Origin: Schistocephalus solidus
Taxonomy: Eukaryota; Platyhelminthes; Cestoda; Diphyllobothriidea; Diphyllobothriidae
DNA length: 64,000 nucleotides
Direction of reading: 5' to 3'
Assembly (NCBI GenBank): GCA_017591395.1
Contig: WEDG01003411.1
Location: forward strand, 62,001-126,000
The position numbers and the translations under genes were made by a program. The notes under the pieces were generated by a model that did no database searches, was not told the DNA's origin, and saw nothing but the letters and a program-made list of their open reading frames with translations. Positions 13,290 through 25,499 of the stretch are shown piece after piece. How positions within the stretch are numbered: position 1 is the stretch's first letter; every line of letters begins with the position of its first letter.

Positions 13290-13800
13290 TGTTCACCAAT
13301 AGCACTCGACTCGGAACAGAGCGAATGCAAATCATCCGGAAAGCGATTTCTCGAACGTCACCGCTGTCTGTCAGGGTGCTTTTCCCACCAACTCGGCTTG
13401 AATGCCATATAGATGGGCTTCTTGAGTGCGCGCAGAGCCGGTCAGTTGTGGGTGTCGACTGTGTTGATGATGTGGCAATGCTGACATACTCCGTTGAAGA
13501 AATAAATTTCCATATCTCAGATGAATGCGAAAAGGTTTTGTCGTTGGGCGTGCAAATAAACCCATCGAAAAGTAAAAGGATTATCTCGGATTTCGTCTTC
13601 GAAGTCACCCACTTGGCTACAGTACAAACCCGGGTTAGTGAAAATGTTTGCTATCCAGCGTTGAACTTGATGCCGAATGGGCGAAAATCTGCAAGAACCT
13701 GAAACGTGAACTTTCGCTTCCATTCGTGAAATAATTACTAGTCATATAGTCAACCGGGCTCGTGAACATAATCTGGTTTTCTCGCAAGCTCTGAAACAGG
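13290..13800 (+). pseudogene. RTE-like LINE reverse transcriptase fragment
   Basis: This is the palm part of a non-LTR reverse transcriptase. VDCVDDVAMLTYSVEEINF (about 13454-13510) corresponds to the YADD active-site strand and its following helix, with Tyr replaced by Cys but both Asp kept. GVQINPSKSK follows (about 13550-13578), then LMPNG (13669-13683), matching the YLGS-type region of RTE elements. The open frame ends at 13702 and the downstream thumb and connection cannot be followed. The fragment is truncated at both ends and has no endonuclease domain. Confidence 0.6.
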
Positions 13801-16800
13801 TTTGAGATTATTCTCGATTCTAAGCCGCGAGATTACGAGCATTCTGTCGAATATATCAATCTGTGTGGATATCGGAAACTATACTAAACCCTTAAGGTAT
13901 GTCGTTGCCTGGAAGTATTTGATTAAAGATATCGCCACACAATTTGCCAAATTCGCCTTTGTGATGGCATCTACAATGAACGCCCTTATGGACTGCCCAC
14001 AACAAAATTCGATAAGTGTCTGCTTCATACGGGCCAATCGGGATTACCGCTCTGCGTGCAGCGCCTATCTGGAAGTTAATTATTCGGAGATATCATTTCA
14101 TCTTAACCTGACACTGGCTAGTAACGGCGTTCAAATGAACATCTGAAGACGAAGATTAATGCGTTAAAATCTGACCTGGTGAATATCTCACATTATGCGG
14201 ACTTCTGCGGGCAGGCGATCATTCGCAATGCGGTGGACCTATAACAGGAATTCGACTTAATCTGTCATAAGAAATGTCATTTTAAGTAAAAAAAAAAACT
14301 AGTTATACTGAGTAATTTTCATCTTCGAATATCCATGGAAGGGCAAAAGGTAATAGCTTCTGCAAAAGTGCCATAAGCAATACACCGTCGAACGCGTTGC
14401 ACAGAAACAAAATGCACGCATATTTTGTATATCTGGAACACGAATGTTCAAAATTTAACACATTTCCATTCAATTTGAGAGATAATAAAGGCGATTAAGC
14501 AAACAAAATAATTTTGTGAAAATCTGATTAAAATTATTTAACCCCTCCCCGATGGTGGACATTATATTTCGAATTTTCACTAAGAACTTGAAGCCTTCCT
14601 AAACTCGCAATGGCTCATCCTCGTTCTACGTCTATTGGAAGTTGGGAATTTTAGCGAGGTATTTTCTCGAAGTCCTTATCCCGAAGCTTGAATGTGCCCT
14701 AATAATGCTCACTATTTCATTAGACAACAAAAACTGTAATTGCTATCATGAGTCTGTTCTTCGCAGTAAACGATGGCGACTGATTGCCTTTTCTTTATGA
14801 GACTTTTGTTTCATATGGGTTCTACCTTTTTATAGACAGTGCAAGTCTACGTTTGACTTTAATGTCTATCAGTGGGGACAGTGTATCGATCTAGATTTGA
14901 CTTCTTGGACCTGATCCTTTTTCCTCAATTCCTTTAAAAATATTTCACAGAGCCATATGAATTCTGCATGACATGAGTTAAAATGAAAACTTTTGGTGAA
15001 AAAACGTTAAATCACCAAAGTGTGTTAGATCTACTATCAAATAATACTTTGCTGATTACATTTTATGCCACTTTTTGTACCCATAACCTCAAAATTAATT
15101 TCACGTATGCTATTACCTTGACTTTCGTACTTTTTTTCATTCAAACCATCCACCCTTTTCGAATTGTCTCCTTTCTTTTTATTTGGCTGCTTCAATATGC
15201 AGGCTTATCAAAAAGACCCATTTATTCTTAATTATGATAAGTCGAAGCTGGGAGATAGTTCAATTTTTGTGTAAGCTTAATGCTATGCAGTCACTATTTC
15301 CTCCTTTTAGCTATAGTTGCCATGTTTAAACGCCACATCTTTGCTGATACATACCCTCGCAGTTGACAGCAATCTAGTGAAGCATGTTTAAACTGATTAC
15401 CCAACATTTAGCTGACACTTATAGAAATCTATTTTATTTTCGTCTGTGAAAAACATTCTTCCGTGCCATAACGCTCATATTTTCATATGGCTGTTTACAC
15501 TTAGTGTCAGAATCTTTATATACGTTTTTTCTTCCATTTGTATTTCTGAAACTGTTAAACCCAGAAACGCAAAAGAAATTATAATCGGCTTGTGGTCTTT
15601 TATGTGGCATGGCTCTCAATCTAAACAATCCATTATTTCTTTGGGCAATTCATAAAAGCAGTAAAAATTGAAGATTTAGACAAGTGAGTTCTGACTATCG
15701 TTTCATAAGCCCGTGAACTTGGTATTACATCCTACTTTAAAATCGAATTCCTTAATTTGCATTGCAGATGGAGTCTTCGTACTGTTTTTTCTGTTGTGTA
15801 TAGCTCATATCTATTCAAATTTCATTCAATTCTTTTTTAACTCAAAGTTTTTCTTGTGGCTCCGAAAGAAAACAAGCAAACTTAAAGTTTTTCCTAGATC
15901 AAATATTTTAGTCAGTGCACTCATCTGACCTATACAATTAGCAAAAACGATATGGTTTTTGAAATTTTCTGAATAATTAGCTTGGAAAATTTGCAAATTT
16001 AGTTTTTGGCTTTATTAAACCAATTGATAATCAAACCTTTTTGTCCTAGTTTTCTCGCTTTATCTCGCTCAAAGACCGAAATGATTCATGCAAAGATCTC
16101 CAACTTTAGATCACCAATTCAGACTGTATGTTTTGGAAGTAACGGGCAGAATCGCTAATGGCCATCCCTAACTTATACGTCTTCATTGGCGAGCAACTCT
16201 TAGCAAGACACCATTTTTTCTTAGTTTCAAGTTCAAACGTCAACGTACCTAAGAACGCCGTGAAGTTAATATAGAACATATTTTTTTCAATTAAATGCAT
16301 TGAAGCCACTATTCAAATAAGTACAATAATTTGCCCCTCTTATATGGGTTTCACTTGTCTAATTAAAAAGCGTTTTAAGAGGAGAATAAGATAAATGTAC
16401 GATTTTCCCAATACCTGTAAAACATCCATGAGCGTGCAAATTATAGGCGAATGAAGTTTTCCTCATCAGTTTGTTAATTCTCTTCTATACGTTTCAGAAA
16501 TCAATAATACTTTTGATTCTTTCTTCGTAAAAACAAATTGATTGTACAAAAATATCATGGATATTCTGCATACGTTTCGGTTCTACCGCCGCACTCTGTA
16601 AATAAAAGGACTTTATGAATTTATAAGTTTCGACGTTAGATGCTCATGTCATGTATTACACCTTATAAGTTAAAATAAGTGTGCTATTTTTAGGATTATA
16701 CAATCAATGATTATCAAAGCCGCTAGAAATATCAACAAAAAATATATTGATCAAAGTTTCGCTGCTCATCTTCTTAGAAAAACGAATGCTTTTAACAGCA

Positions 16801-17551
16801 TAAGACCTGTTTAAAAGTTCAGATAAAAACACTTTAATTATGCATACTATGAGCCAGGTATCTCTGTGCAGATCCGTCCAACAAAATCAGGATATGTAAC
16901 CGGCATTTATGTTTCAACTTATAACAAGAATATGTTTCTAAAAATAATGTTTTGACTCCAAAAATCTGGTTTCTAAAAATATAAGGCTTCTCTGTAACTT
17001 TCTTAAGCACACTTAATCGGTCTTGCTTAATTAGTGGGTATTTACTGACCTAAAAAATTACGTTTCAAGTACTTTCTTAGAGTCATATGGATCATCCACT
17101 GCGCTGTTACTGAAGGGTTATATGCATACCTTATCGACTGTTTCTGTCGGTAATCTTTATACCAGTCTCCTGCTAAGAAGGTTCGATAATTTTGGCTTGT
17201 TGTGTGATAGGATTACTTTATGCAAAACCACCAGGAAATAGATAATTGCCCAGTAAAACATTTACAAGCAGAGCAATAAGAGATGAGCTATGTTTATAAC
17301 GAGATTCAAAAAATATAAATTACATTTCTTGATTTGATAGAAAACAATTTGCGTAGTACTACACAGTAGGATGAACGTGCTTTGAAAGATAAAAAATAAA
17401 ACAATTAAAATAATTAATTAAAAAAAGTAGTAAAAAGGCCATGGAACGTTTTCAATCATAACAGAAATGCTAACAGAACGAAGTTCCTTGAAAATCTTTA
17501 TACAAAATTTTCCAAATTGCATAGTAATTTTTACCCGTCCACAATATATTT
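13801..17551. other. Intergenic, no gene recognised
   Basis: AT-rich. The first 400 bases may be decayed downstream LINE sequence continuing from the fragment at 13290-13800, but no motif is firm. The rest holds only short open frames without recognisable domains. The last part is the 3' flank of the GTPase gene on the minus strand. Confidence 0.45.
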
Positions 17552-18723
17552 TCACACGATTGTACAACAACGCTTGTTACCGTGCAACTGCAGGCCACAA
17601 CCAAGTTCAATAGCTTTGTTAAAACACAGCTGTTATCCCATCCTAAATGAAAAATGTCAGAGTTAACTTGCATGTTTATGAAAACATTAAGTATATTCGG
17701 AGAGGAGAATTCGAATTACCCCTGTTTTGGCAGAGCACTCGAGATATGCTGAGGCACCTATTTGAGATGCCACTTTCATACCTTCATTCGGTAAGATAAT
17801 TTGGCCAGAGAGCGTTGCAATGTTAACACTATCTCTCAACCTTTTGTCGCTTTGGCATCCAACAAGTATTATTGGAGCATTTGGGACAACAGCACGAACG
17901 TCATTCTTCCACTAAAATAAATGTCGCAAAACTAAGTTATTAGTTGAACCTTGTAACATATGATGCAGGATTTGAGGAAGAATTTATGTCAAAAAAGAAA
18001 ATCTGCTCGCAATGAGATATACGCCTTATTTTAGCCTGGAATTAGGACACTAAATATTGACATGGGCGGTCGGTCACTCAGAAAAACTATCAAGCTTCAA
18101 CATTAGTTTTTAATGTATTTAATTAAAATAGTTCAGTTTGCATCAAAAACTTACATTTTGAAGAAGAAAAAACGTCATACTGTAGTATTAAATTTTTATT
18201 TTCTTCAACTCTAGGTTTTTGATGCAAAACTAAACTTTAAAGGTTAGTGAAAACAGTGTCATCACATATGCGGAAGGGTTTTACGCATGAGCGAAAATAA
18301 TTAAAATTAAACAATAATTCAAAAATTTTTAATCTTAACATAAAGGAGGCGCATTCTATTTTAACTATATAGTCTTACCTTTTCAATGTTATCAAAGGAA
18401 GCCCTGGAATCAACCGCAAAACACAGAAGAAAGACGTGTGTTCCAGGATACGTATAACGTCTTAAATTTTCAAAACCCTCTTGACCAGCGGTATCAAAGA
18501 GTTTAAGGAGGAAAGGCTGGCCTTGACATGTGACGTTGAGTGCGTAATTATCAAAAACCTAACAATGTGTTTAATTGGTTAAGCAACCTACCGTTGGCTG
18601 ATATCCAATGTCAAAGTTACCGCTAACATGCCTTATTAAAAGACACGTTTTTCCGACAGCACCATCGCCAATAATAACGCACTTAATTTCACCAGGTGCT
18701 GGTGGTGCAACTGTGTTCTGCAT
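17552..18723 (-). CDS. Rho-family small GTPase (Cdc42/RhoU-like), four exons
   Basis: A small GTPase that would cycle between GTP and GDP and signal to the actin cytoskeleton from membranes. Exons, in order of translation: 18592-18723, 18379-18558, 17720-17911, 17552-17629. They give 193 residues, the usual Rho length. All three introns (32, 467 and 90 nt) are GT-AG and phase 0. Motifs: P-loop GDGAVGKT at residues 19-26, switch I YQPTVFDNY at 41-49 with the conserved Thr44, and switch II DTAGQE at 66-71 with Gln70. The G4 box is CQSD at 123-126 where Rho proteins have TKxD or TQxD, the G5 box is ECSAKT at 162-167, and the Rho insert length is kept. It ends CCTIV, a CaaX prenylation box with an adjacent Cys that could be palmitoylated. 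APIILVGxQSD resembles RhoU/RhoV and TQxD resembles Cdc42, but the subfamily is uncertain. The first Met sits directly before the GTPase fold. No pseudogene damage is visible. Confidence 0.88.
18130..18236. repeat. Imperfect inverted repeat inside GTPase intron 2
   Basis: Left arm 18130-18167 and right arm 18201-18236 are imperfect reverse complements. GCATCAAAAAC at 18140-18150 pairs exactly with GTTTTTGATGC at 18215-18225, and AGTTCAGTTT pairs with AAACTAAACT allowing a mismatch. The structure lies wholly within intron 2 of the Rho gene and could fold in the pre-mRNA. Confidence 0.55.
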
Positions 18724-19699
18724 GGTACAATGTGCTGATCATCAAAAGCCTCCAAAAGCACTGAGGCCGCGATCTTAAATAGTAGCTTTCAAATTAGCTC
18801 CCAGTTGAGGTCACTGTTGAAATATTAAAACGCGGAATCACTAAAGGACACTTGAAACACCCCACTTTAAGAAAACAGTGGCTTTTCATATTATGCAAGC
18901 TTTAAATTTTACCCAATATCACCATAGCATGTGAAAATTGGAGTTAAGCGAAAAGGATCTTACCAGGTAAAATCGTATGCATTATTCTTGAATTAAGGTC
19001 TGTTAGTCGTCCTCTTCCTTTTCCCCGACCTAAAGCCCAAAGTAAATGGTGCACAGTTCGACAGAAATAACGACCTATTAACTCCTTAGCACACCGCATC
19101 AAATCTTGCTATGAACATAACGTAAACCATTAATTTAGTGAAATATATCCAAGAACCCAGGAAATGTAACAGACAAAACATAGCAAAGCGTAAAACACCA
19201 GAAGATTAGGATGGATGCAAATGCGAACTACGCTCAAAAAGACAAATAAGCGTTTACAGAAAAGACACCAATGCCTTTATCCTTGAGCTCTTGACGGGAA
19301 ACTACGCCACTGTCCAAATCGATGGTGACCAAAAGCTCGTTTTACATTGTACGTGTCATGCACCTGTATATCTGTGTGCTGTTTATGGCTCGATCGGTAA
19401 AGAACTAAAGACTTCCCCAAAATAACCTTATTTGAGGATTTATAGACCGTCTCATGCTCAGATAACTCTGCGAAGAAATTTTCGTTACAAATTCGGCAAA
19501 CATTTCAGGCTTGATCTGCTTTCACGATATCCTTGAAGAGTTTGCATATATCTGAGATAGAGGAAGGAATAATTTTCTACATCGTCTTCTGCCGTGACTT
19601 TGACACTTTAGGTATGTTACAACATTAGTTGTAGCGTTGGCAGCTATTTAACATGATAGGAATCGCCTAGAATTATTTGGAGGATGTGAACAACTTCTG
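18724..19699. other. 5' flank of the GTPase gene; nothing else recognised
   Basis: This is the upstream side of the minus-strand Rho gene. It should include its promoter and 5' UTR, but I see no convincing TATA box, no further exon and no other gene. The sequence is AT-rich. Confidence 0.4.
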
Positions 19700-21680
19700 G
19701 CAGCACCTTTCACCACCCTCTCATGCAGTTGCCTACAGTGCCGCATTCCCGACCAGTTATTTAACAGGTCTGTCGGGGTCACCTCCCATCCAGACAGGTC
19801 AAACTTTTGTTGTAACTTATCCCTTTGTACATTAAATCATTCCTGCATTTTCAATTCACTTCCGGATCTGTTATACGTTTTCCCTCCGAATCCTGATACT
19901 CCCTTATCCCCTGGATGGGTGCACTCACGTGCTTCATCTCAGTCTAAGCCAGGATATATCCCCAAATTCTGCACTTTACTCGGTCTGCGCTAGCTTCAAC
20001 GTCTTTGGCTGTCACAGCTGCAAACCATTTGGTCTTATCTTACACCTTTACTTAGAATGAGAAGAGTACGCTCAGTTGCTTGAAATCGCTTTTAAATTTC
20101 ACTTCGTTAAAACTTCAGTGTTATAGTAGTTTTTCAATACAGTATTTAATTTGCCTAAAGCGAATTGAGGGCAGGTCATTCTTTTTCAGTTTTGTAAATA
20201 TTAACTCGAACTTATATCGATCATTGCAGTTTTATAAATTTCCGCATAGAGCGTATTCAACTATATTGCAGAGATTATCCACATATAAGCTACAAATTTA
20301 CTATTAACCCGATTGTAAGATTAAGGTTAGACTATATTTTGCGAAATTGATCCTCCTAATTATATGTTATGTGGCAAGAAAGATTGAGACATTGATTACT
20401 TTTTATCAAGATTTTTGACAAAATTTGTTCCAAAATAGGCGTCGAGCCATTGTATTTATGTTCTGCAAATTCTACACTACCAACCCATTAAATAGTTTAA
20501 TTAACCATATTTTCCAAAAGCATTAGTAATGTTGGCTTTTTCACTTCAATTGAGGAACTCCCGCCCACCTGTTTGCTAAGCAAAACACGCAGTTGAATTA
20601 GATGCGTTTGGTTCATGTTTTTCCTGAGTTATAAGAAGACTGGCAGTGTACAAGTGGTGCTATATAAACCATGTTCTTCAGAAGTAATGGTAAGACCTGG
20701 GGCTCAAACATCAGCTGAAAAGACCCTATGGTGATCCGGCCGCCTAAAAAAATAAGACATTGTCTAGAAGATATAACTTGGTAGACTTAAACCTTAAACT
20801 CTTAATTTTCAGTACGAAATTTCCGCCGACCTTACTTCAGTCAGTATTACTAGGTAATTGGTATCCCCTATCTACCTGCAATGAAGAAATATAATAAATA
20901 TTACATCAAACGCCAGCTAGGAATTGCAAATTGTAGTCCACACAATACCCCGAAAAATGCAGCAAAGACCACAAACTCCACTACCATATAATATTTATTC
21001 AGTTTATATGGCACCCGTAAATTGTGGAAGTTTTTCCGAATGCAAAAGCGAATGGCAATTCCTTTAAACGAATGATACTATTGTATCATTTTAATTTTAT
21101 CAATGATTTCTTCTAGACCTTAATTTCGTCAAAAGAAAACGCCAGAAAATACCTAGGTGTATGTGCAATAGGAAGAAAGAAGACATCTTAGTTAATGTTA
21201 CGTCATATATGACCAAAATGTTTCTGAGCAATAAGCCAGCTTATAATGTGGAAGATTTGGAGATTTCAAAAAAGAGACTCTTTTGAAATCGACGAAACCT
21301 CAAAGGCTCGATGATTTTGATTCCACGCAATTCTTGATTTGTGGATGTTTGGAGTACCTACGTTAAAACTTCTTTGGCAAATATATTGAAAAAAATAATA
21401 TTTTACTCAGTTTCGCAACGTGCAGCAGACACAATACAAACGGACAGGATCACGTTTATTATATAGGAATGTTCGTTTTAAAATTCTGATGATCAATATG
21501 GCCGTTCTGTGTGTATTGAAGACAATCAAGAGGCAATTATCTGATCGTCTAGCTTTCCTCGAGTACTATCTACACAGAACCCTAATTACTTCTATCATAT
21601 TTATGTCGTGAATGTCCATCCTTAGTTGACGCGGATGCTCGTCACCAACAACCTGAACTGTACGTTTATGTCAAAAAAAT
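19700..21680 (-). repeat. Long dispersed repeat, copy 1 (LINE-related)
   Basis: This stretch is colinear with 27000-29150. Shared landmarks include CATCTCAGTCTAAGC (about 19937 and 27168), GTCAGTATTGCTAGG-like (about 20845 and 27412), GGCACCCGTAAATTGTGG-like (about 21010 and 28525) and AAACGGACAGG (about 21438 and 28918). About 650 bases (20060-20705) present here are missing from copy 2. The right end is LINE RT sequence on the minus strand, so the repeat is probably the 3' part of a minus-strand LINE plus its tail. Similarity is clear but old. Confidence 0.6.
21425..21645 (-). pseudogene. LINE RT fragment (thumb region)
   Basis: The minus-strand translation gives DIHDINMIE followed by a degraded CLLIVF-THRTAILIIRILK. 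This parallels the plus-strand RT piece at 21900-22060 (SIDGHDINV ... CTLIVSK ... FRFRNFKT) and the minus-strand piece at 28930-29115. It contains a stop and substitutions. It sits head-to-head with the plus-strand fragment that starts near 21685. Confidence 0.6.
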
Positions 21681-21684
21681 GGAT

Positions 21685-22920
21685 GGGCGCTATGTACAGC
21701 AACACTGGGGAAAAGGCCTGAAGATCGTTTTCACGAATTCGAGTAAGATGTTGCGATCTACTGGTTTATATCGATAGGTAACTTTCCGATCAACAGCATA
21801 CATATACGATCTGCCATTCTGAAATAAATCTGGTAAATCATTGACAAATTAGCAAGTGCTCCGTTATGGTTATTGGCGAAAACCATCAGCCCCATCTAAG
21901 CATAGACGGTCATGACATAAATGTGCCCGGAGCTACAAAGGAGCTGGGCATATCATATTCTAGTAGTCTTAATCTGTCTGAGCACTGCACCCTGATTGTC
22001 TCGAAATAACGCCAAATTACTGGGTTTCGTTTCAGAAATTTCAAAACCGTTAATATTTTAATCAGCCTTCATAAAATGTATGTCAGACCTAGTCTGGAAT
22101 ACTGTTCATTTCTATTTAGCCTTCTGCACGTTAGTGAATGGAAAAGATAGAATCAGTCCAGCACTTCTTTACAAAAAGAGTTTGATTCAGAACACAGAAC
22201 CATGTATAACCAAAAACGCTGTGAGCTTACAAGCCTCAACCCGTTGTGGCTTCGCAAATTACAGAAGAGACTATCTTCACTGTTTAAACTTTTAACAGTT
22301 GTACCATTAACCCCTTTACATCTCTGAGGCAGCTCGACCACTCTCGGCACACCAGTCATCGAGATGTATATTTATTCCTTTCTTTGGCCCGCACGGTTAG
22401 ATACCGTCAGTTATTTTCGGTAAAAGCTATAGCAATCTGGAATAAATTACTCAGAAGTATCAAAATTCAGCAAAGCTATCCTTTCTTTACGAGAGCTGTC
22501 ACTAGTTTTCTACATTCAGCACACCTTCCAAAAATTTTGGGTGCTAACTCTGTGGAAGCTCTCTTCCGTTCCGATGGCGTTCATTGACTCTGAATTCTAC
22601 GCCAGACTTCATGCTGAGGGCAATATTGCTGGCTCTGCAAACCTTAATCGGCTTATTCCTCAGTCGACAGCGAACAGCCGCTCGCCGACGTACCTGTTAG
22701 TGCAGAATACCGGATCCATAACACTGAGAAGAGAAGTACTTCACCGTGCACCTGTGTCAACGCTTCCCTGTCCTGAACTTTAATCCCTCAAAAAGCTGCA
22801 GTTGTTTCTCCTAAAAACACTTGAAAGAACGACCAGGAGTTTTTTTCACTGTGAGCTCAACCCTCTACTGTATATCTCTTTTGACCTTGCCTTTAAATTG
22901 GCAATAAATAAATAAATACA
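21685..22920 (+). mobile_element. CR1-like LINE, 3' end with AATAAATA tail
   Basis: This is a 5'-truncated non-LTR element. Readable pieces in order are SIDGHDINV and LGISYSSSLNLSEHCTLIVSK (about 21900-22005), KMYVRPSLEYCSFLFSLL (about 22074-22127), and LTSLNPLWLRKLQKRLSSLFK (about 22225-22290). Then comes ARTVRYRQLFSVKAIAIWNKLL (about 22387-22452), the classic C-terminal WNxLP-type segment. The element ends in a 3' UTR closing with GGCAATAAATAAATAAATA at about 22900-22918. Stops and frameshifts are present. Related fragments lie at 25855-26010, 28860-29125 and 32840-33000. Confidence 0.75.
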
Positions 22921-25250
22921 ATAAGAGCCAGTCCAACACACCACCCTCAATAATTGCGCTCTTTAAGCATGCGTGGTTTGAGATATCACTGGAAATCTTA
23001 ACGCATTCTGTGTGAGAATTCAGATAACGAGATATGCTATTAAGAATTTTGTCATCTTTTTTCGAAAGAGTAAAAGTTCCAAGAGCAGTAAAATATGATC
23101 AACTACACGATCAAAATAGACTCTGTAAAGAAAAAATCAATTTTCCTAAGATGTATAACATGGTTAAAAAAAGAGAGTTGGCAGGTTTCACAAAATTGAG
23201 GTGTGAGAAAACTCTACTAGGCCACATCCAGTATGGTATGCTTCTTTAAATGACAAATAATACTATCCTTAAATCAATGTCTCCAAGTATTTTTAAGTTG
23301 CTCAAGTGGTGTTCATTACTTGAAAGTCATCACATGACGTAGAATGGCAGTGCTCGGTCACGAGTAGAATATGTGGTTCTTTCCAGGATCTCGGAAAAGT
23401 TTCACTTTCGAGAGCACCTAAATAAGAGCATTTGCGTCAGCATCTAACAAGCTAAGCTGGACATCATCTGGCTCAGCTCTATGAGATAAATGAAAACGTC
23501 AAATGTCCGCAGTTATATCCTACTGGATGAAACCAATAGTCTCGAGGACGGCAACAGCCTAAGCCAGGACGCTCGCATGCGAAGTGATAGGATTCTTGAA
23601 GAGAATTTTGGACAAGAAACCACCAAAATGACAAGCTGTTAACGTGGTGTCTGATATGGGATTTTCAATAGTGTCTCCAGGCATAAGATACTGAGTATTT
23701 TAATGAGCTCTTATTTTACGAGAAAAAATTTTGAATCTATGAAAATTGCGATTCCGCCACTCCTACGTCCATTTCGTTCCATGCGGATAAACTGGAATCT
23801 GTCCAAACTGACTTCTGCGTCTGTGATCTGCTCATTTAACCATTTTTCAGTTGAAGCTATGAAGTTAGGTTGTAAATGGTTCATGGTCAGTTTGTTTTCA
23901 TTTATTTTGTTGAATAAACTTGGAACATTATATTTATAATTTTATCTTGTTCGGTTGCCTCAATCTCGGGAGCTTGTTTGTTGTTTCTTGCGCCTGAAAA
24001 TTATTGCGGGATATTTAGCAAAATATATCGAGTCCCTGTCTTAGTTCAAATCTACAGGCATTGGTGGGGGTGGTGACAGGTGTGGTTACCATCAATTTCA
24101 CCAGATGATCCCACAAAAACAAGCACCTTGTTTATTATGACTTTCGTTGTCTTCCATTTACAGGTTCCTTTCTTCGCATTTACGGCTTTGAAATTCTGTA
24201 ACCAGTGTCCTCATTTACATCCGACTGCTAGGCGAGTATTCCGGCGGATAAAACACTCCACGATGGTTTTTTCATAGTCTGGGCTCTCGAGACAGCAGTA
24301 GATCTACCTGCTGGTTGCTTCCCAAGTCTACTTTCAATGGTTTTGATCGACTTTATTACTGTGTTCAAATTGTTCTTCATCGGTGAACCTGCTGTTTTTC
24401 AGACATCGCTTTAGATCTTTCAAACATTGCAAGTTTTTGATAATGTATTCATTCGAAAAGCTGCCAGGCAGCCTAAATTTAGTTTTGTGGCATCCAGGTC
24501 TATCGATAAGTCGCAGTCATCTGCGGTGAACACATTTATATAACTAGTTCGCTGACTACCATGACTTGTTCCATTGTATCCCGATGGACATGTGTAGGGC
24601 GCGCTGCTGGCACACTTTCTGGTGTTAGTGATACCTTACGATTACGGTTTCGTCCATTTTCTCAGGACCGTCGATCACTGATTTATTTTTTGTAGAGACG
24701 GATTCTGTGGGCCCCAGATTTTTCGAACTTGGGAAAATGTGAGACATATTTTCGTAACCGCCTATTTTTCTTTTTGGTCACCTATGTTTCATCTGACTCA
24801 GAGGTTTGTTCTAAGGACTTCGTTCTTTTCCTTTTCCTTTTGCTTAATATTGTGTCTATCAGCCTTCGTCATTTCCTTGCGAAATTTATATCTGGCCTGC
24901 TTATGTTTTTCAGCTCTTATGCATCGTTTTCCGGTCATTTAATGTAGTTATGTTTTATGGGTACTGCTTTTATTACCGAGAGCCAATCGACGTCTCCTTC
25001 ATATCTGAAAATACTGATGGTGGGTTCTTGGCATCCATCACAACCCGCCAGTCCTTCATTGTTTATCTTAATTGTGGTCGAGTTAAGTAGCACGTTGCTT
25101 TTTTCAATTTTGCTGTTCGAATGTTCTTCTCGACCATTTAAGATTGACTTGAGTATTAACGGTAGGTTTTTGTTCCACGAAATTCAAATGATTTTACAAC
25201 GGTGGAAGACATCATTATTTTCTCTGTATGTAGTATTGTGTCTGTCAGTT
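22921..25250. other. Intergenic, no gene recognised
   Basis: Several open frames of 65-80 codons occur here, but they are hydrophobic or low-complexity translations of AT-rich DNA without family motifs. No repeat family of this window was recognised in it. Confidence 0.45.
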
Positions 25251-25251
25251 G

Positions 25252-25325
25252 CCCGAGCGTGGCCGAGTGGTCAAAAGCATCAGTTGCTAATTGAAAGGTC
25301 GGTGGTTCAACTCATTAATCCTGGA
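25252..25325 (+). pseudogene. tRNA-Ser(GCU)-like sequence
   Basis: GTGGCCGAGTGGTC (from 25259) matches the D-arm and A box of eukaryotic tRNA-Ser. TCAG-TTGCTAA-TTGA forms an anticodon arm with anticodon GCU, and GGTTCAACTC resembles the B box. The acceptor stem CCGAGCG finds no partner at the 3' side and the long serine variable arm is short or missing. This is best read as a tRNA pseudogene or a SINE head. Confidence 0.65.
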
Positions 25326-25499
25326 AGTGAACTTTTTCTCGCGTGGTAGAGGCATGAAAATTTTTATTTCCCATGTCATCAAGATCTCTTCGATATTGCA
25401 CTAATTTTTAACGAGAAGCTTAAATTATCAAGTTACTAGTTTACTGAGCGCAACCAAAAACACTTCTCAGAAACAAATTCAGTATACAATGCCAATATG

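Noticed and set aside
17690..17720. Read-through end of the GTPase in exon 3 (stop shortly after SAKTG)
   Set aside because: It would lose the C-terminal helix and CaaX box, whereas a GT-AG intron leads in frame to an exon ending CCTIV.
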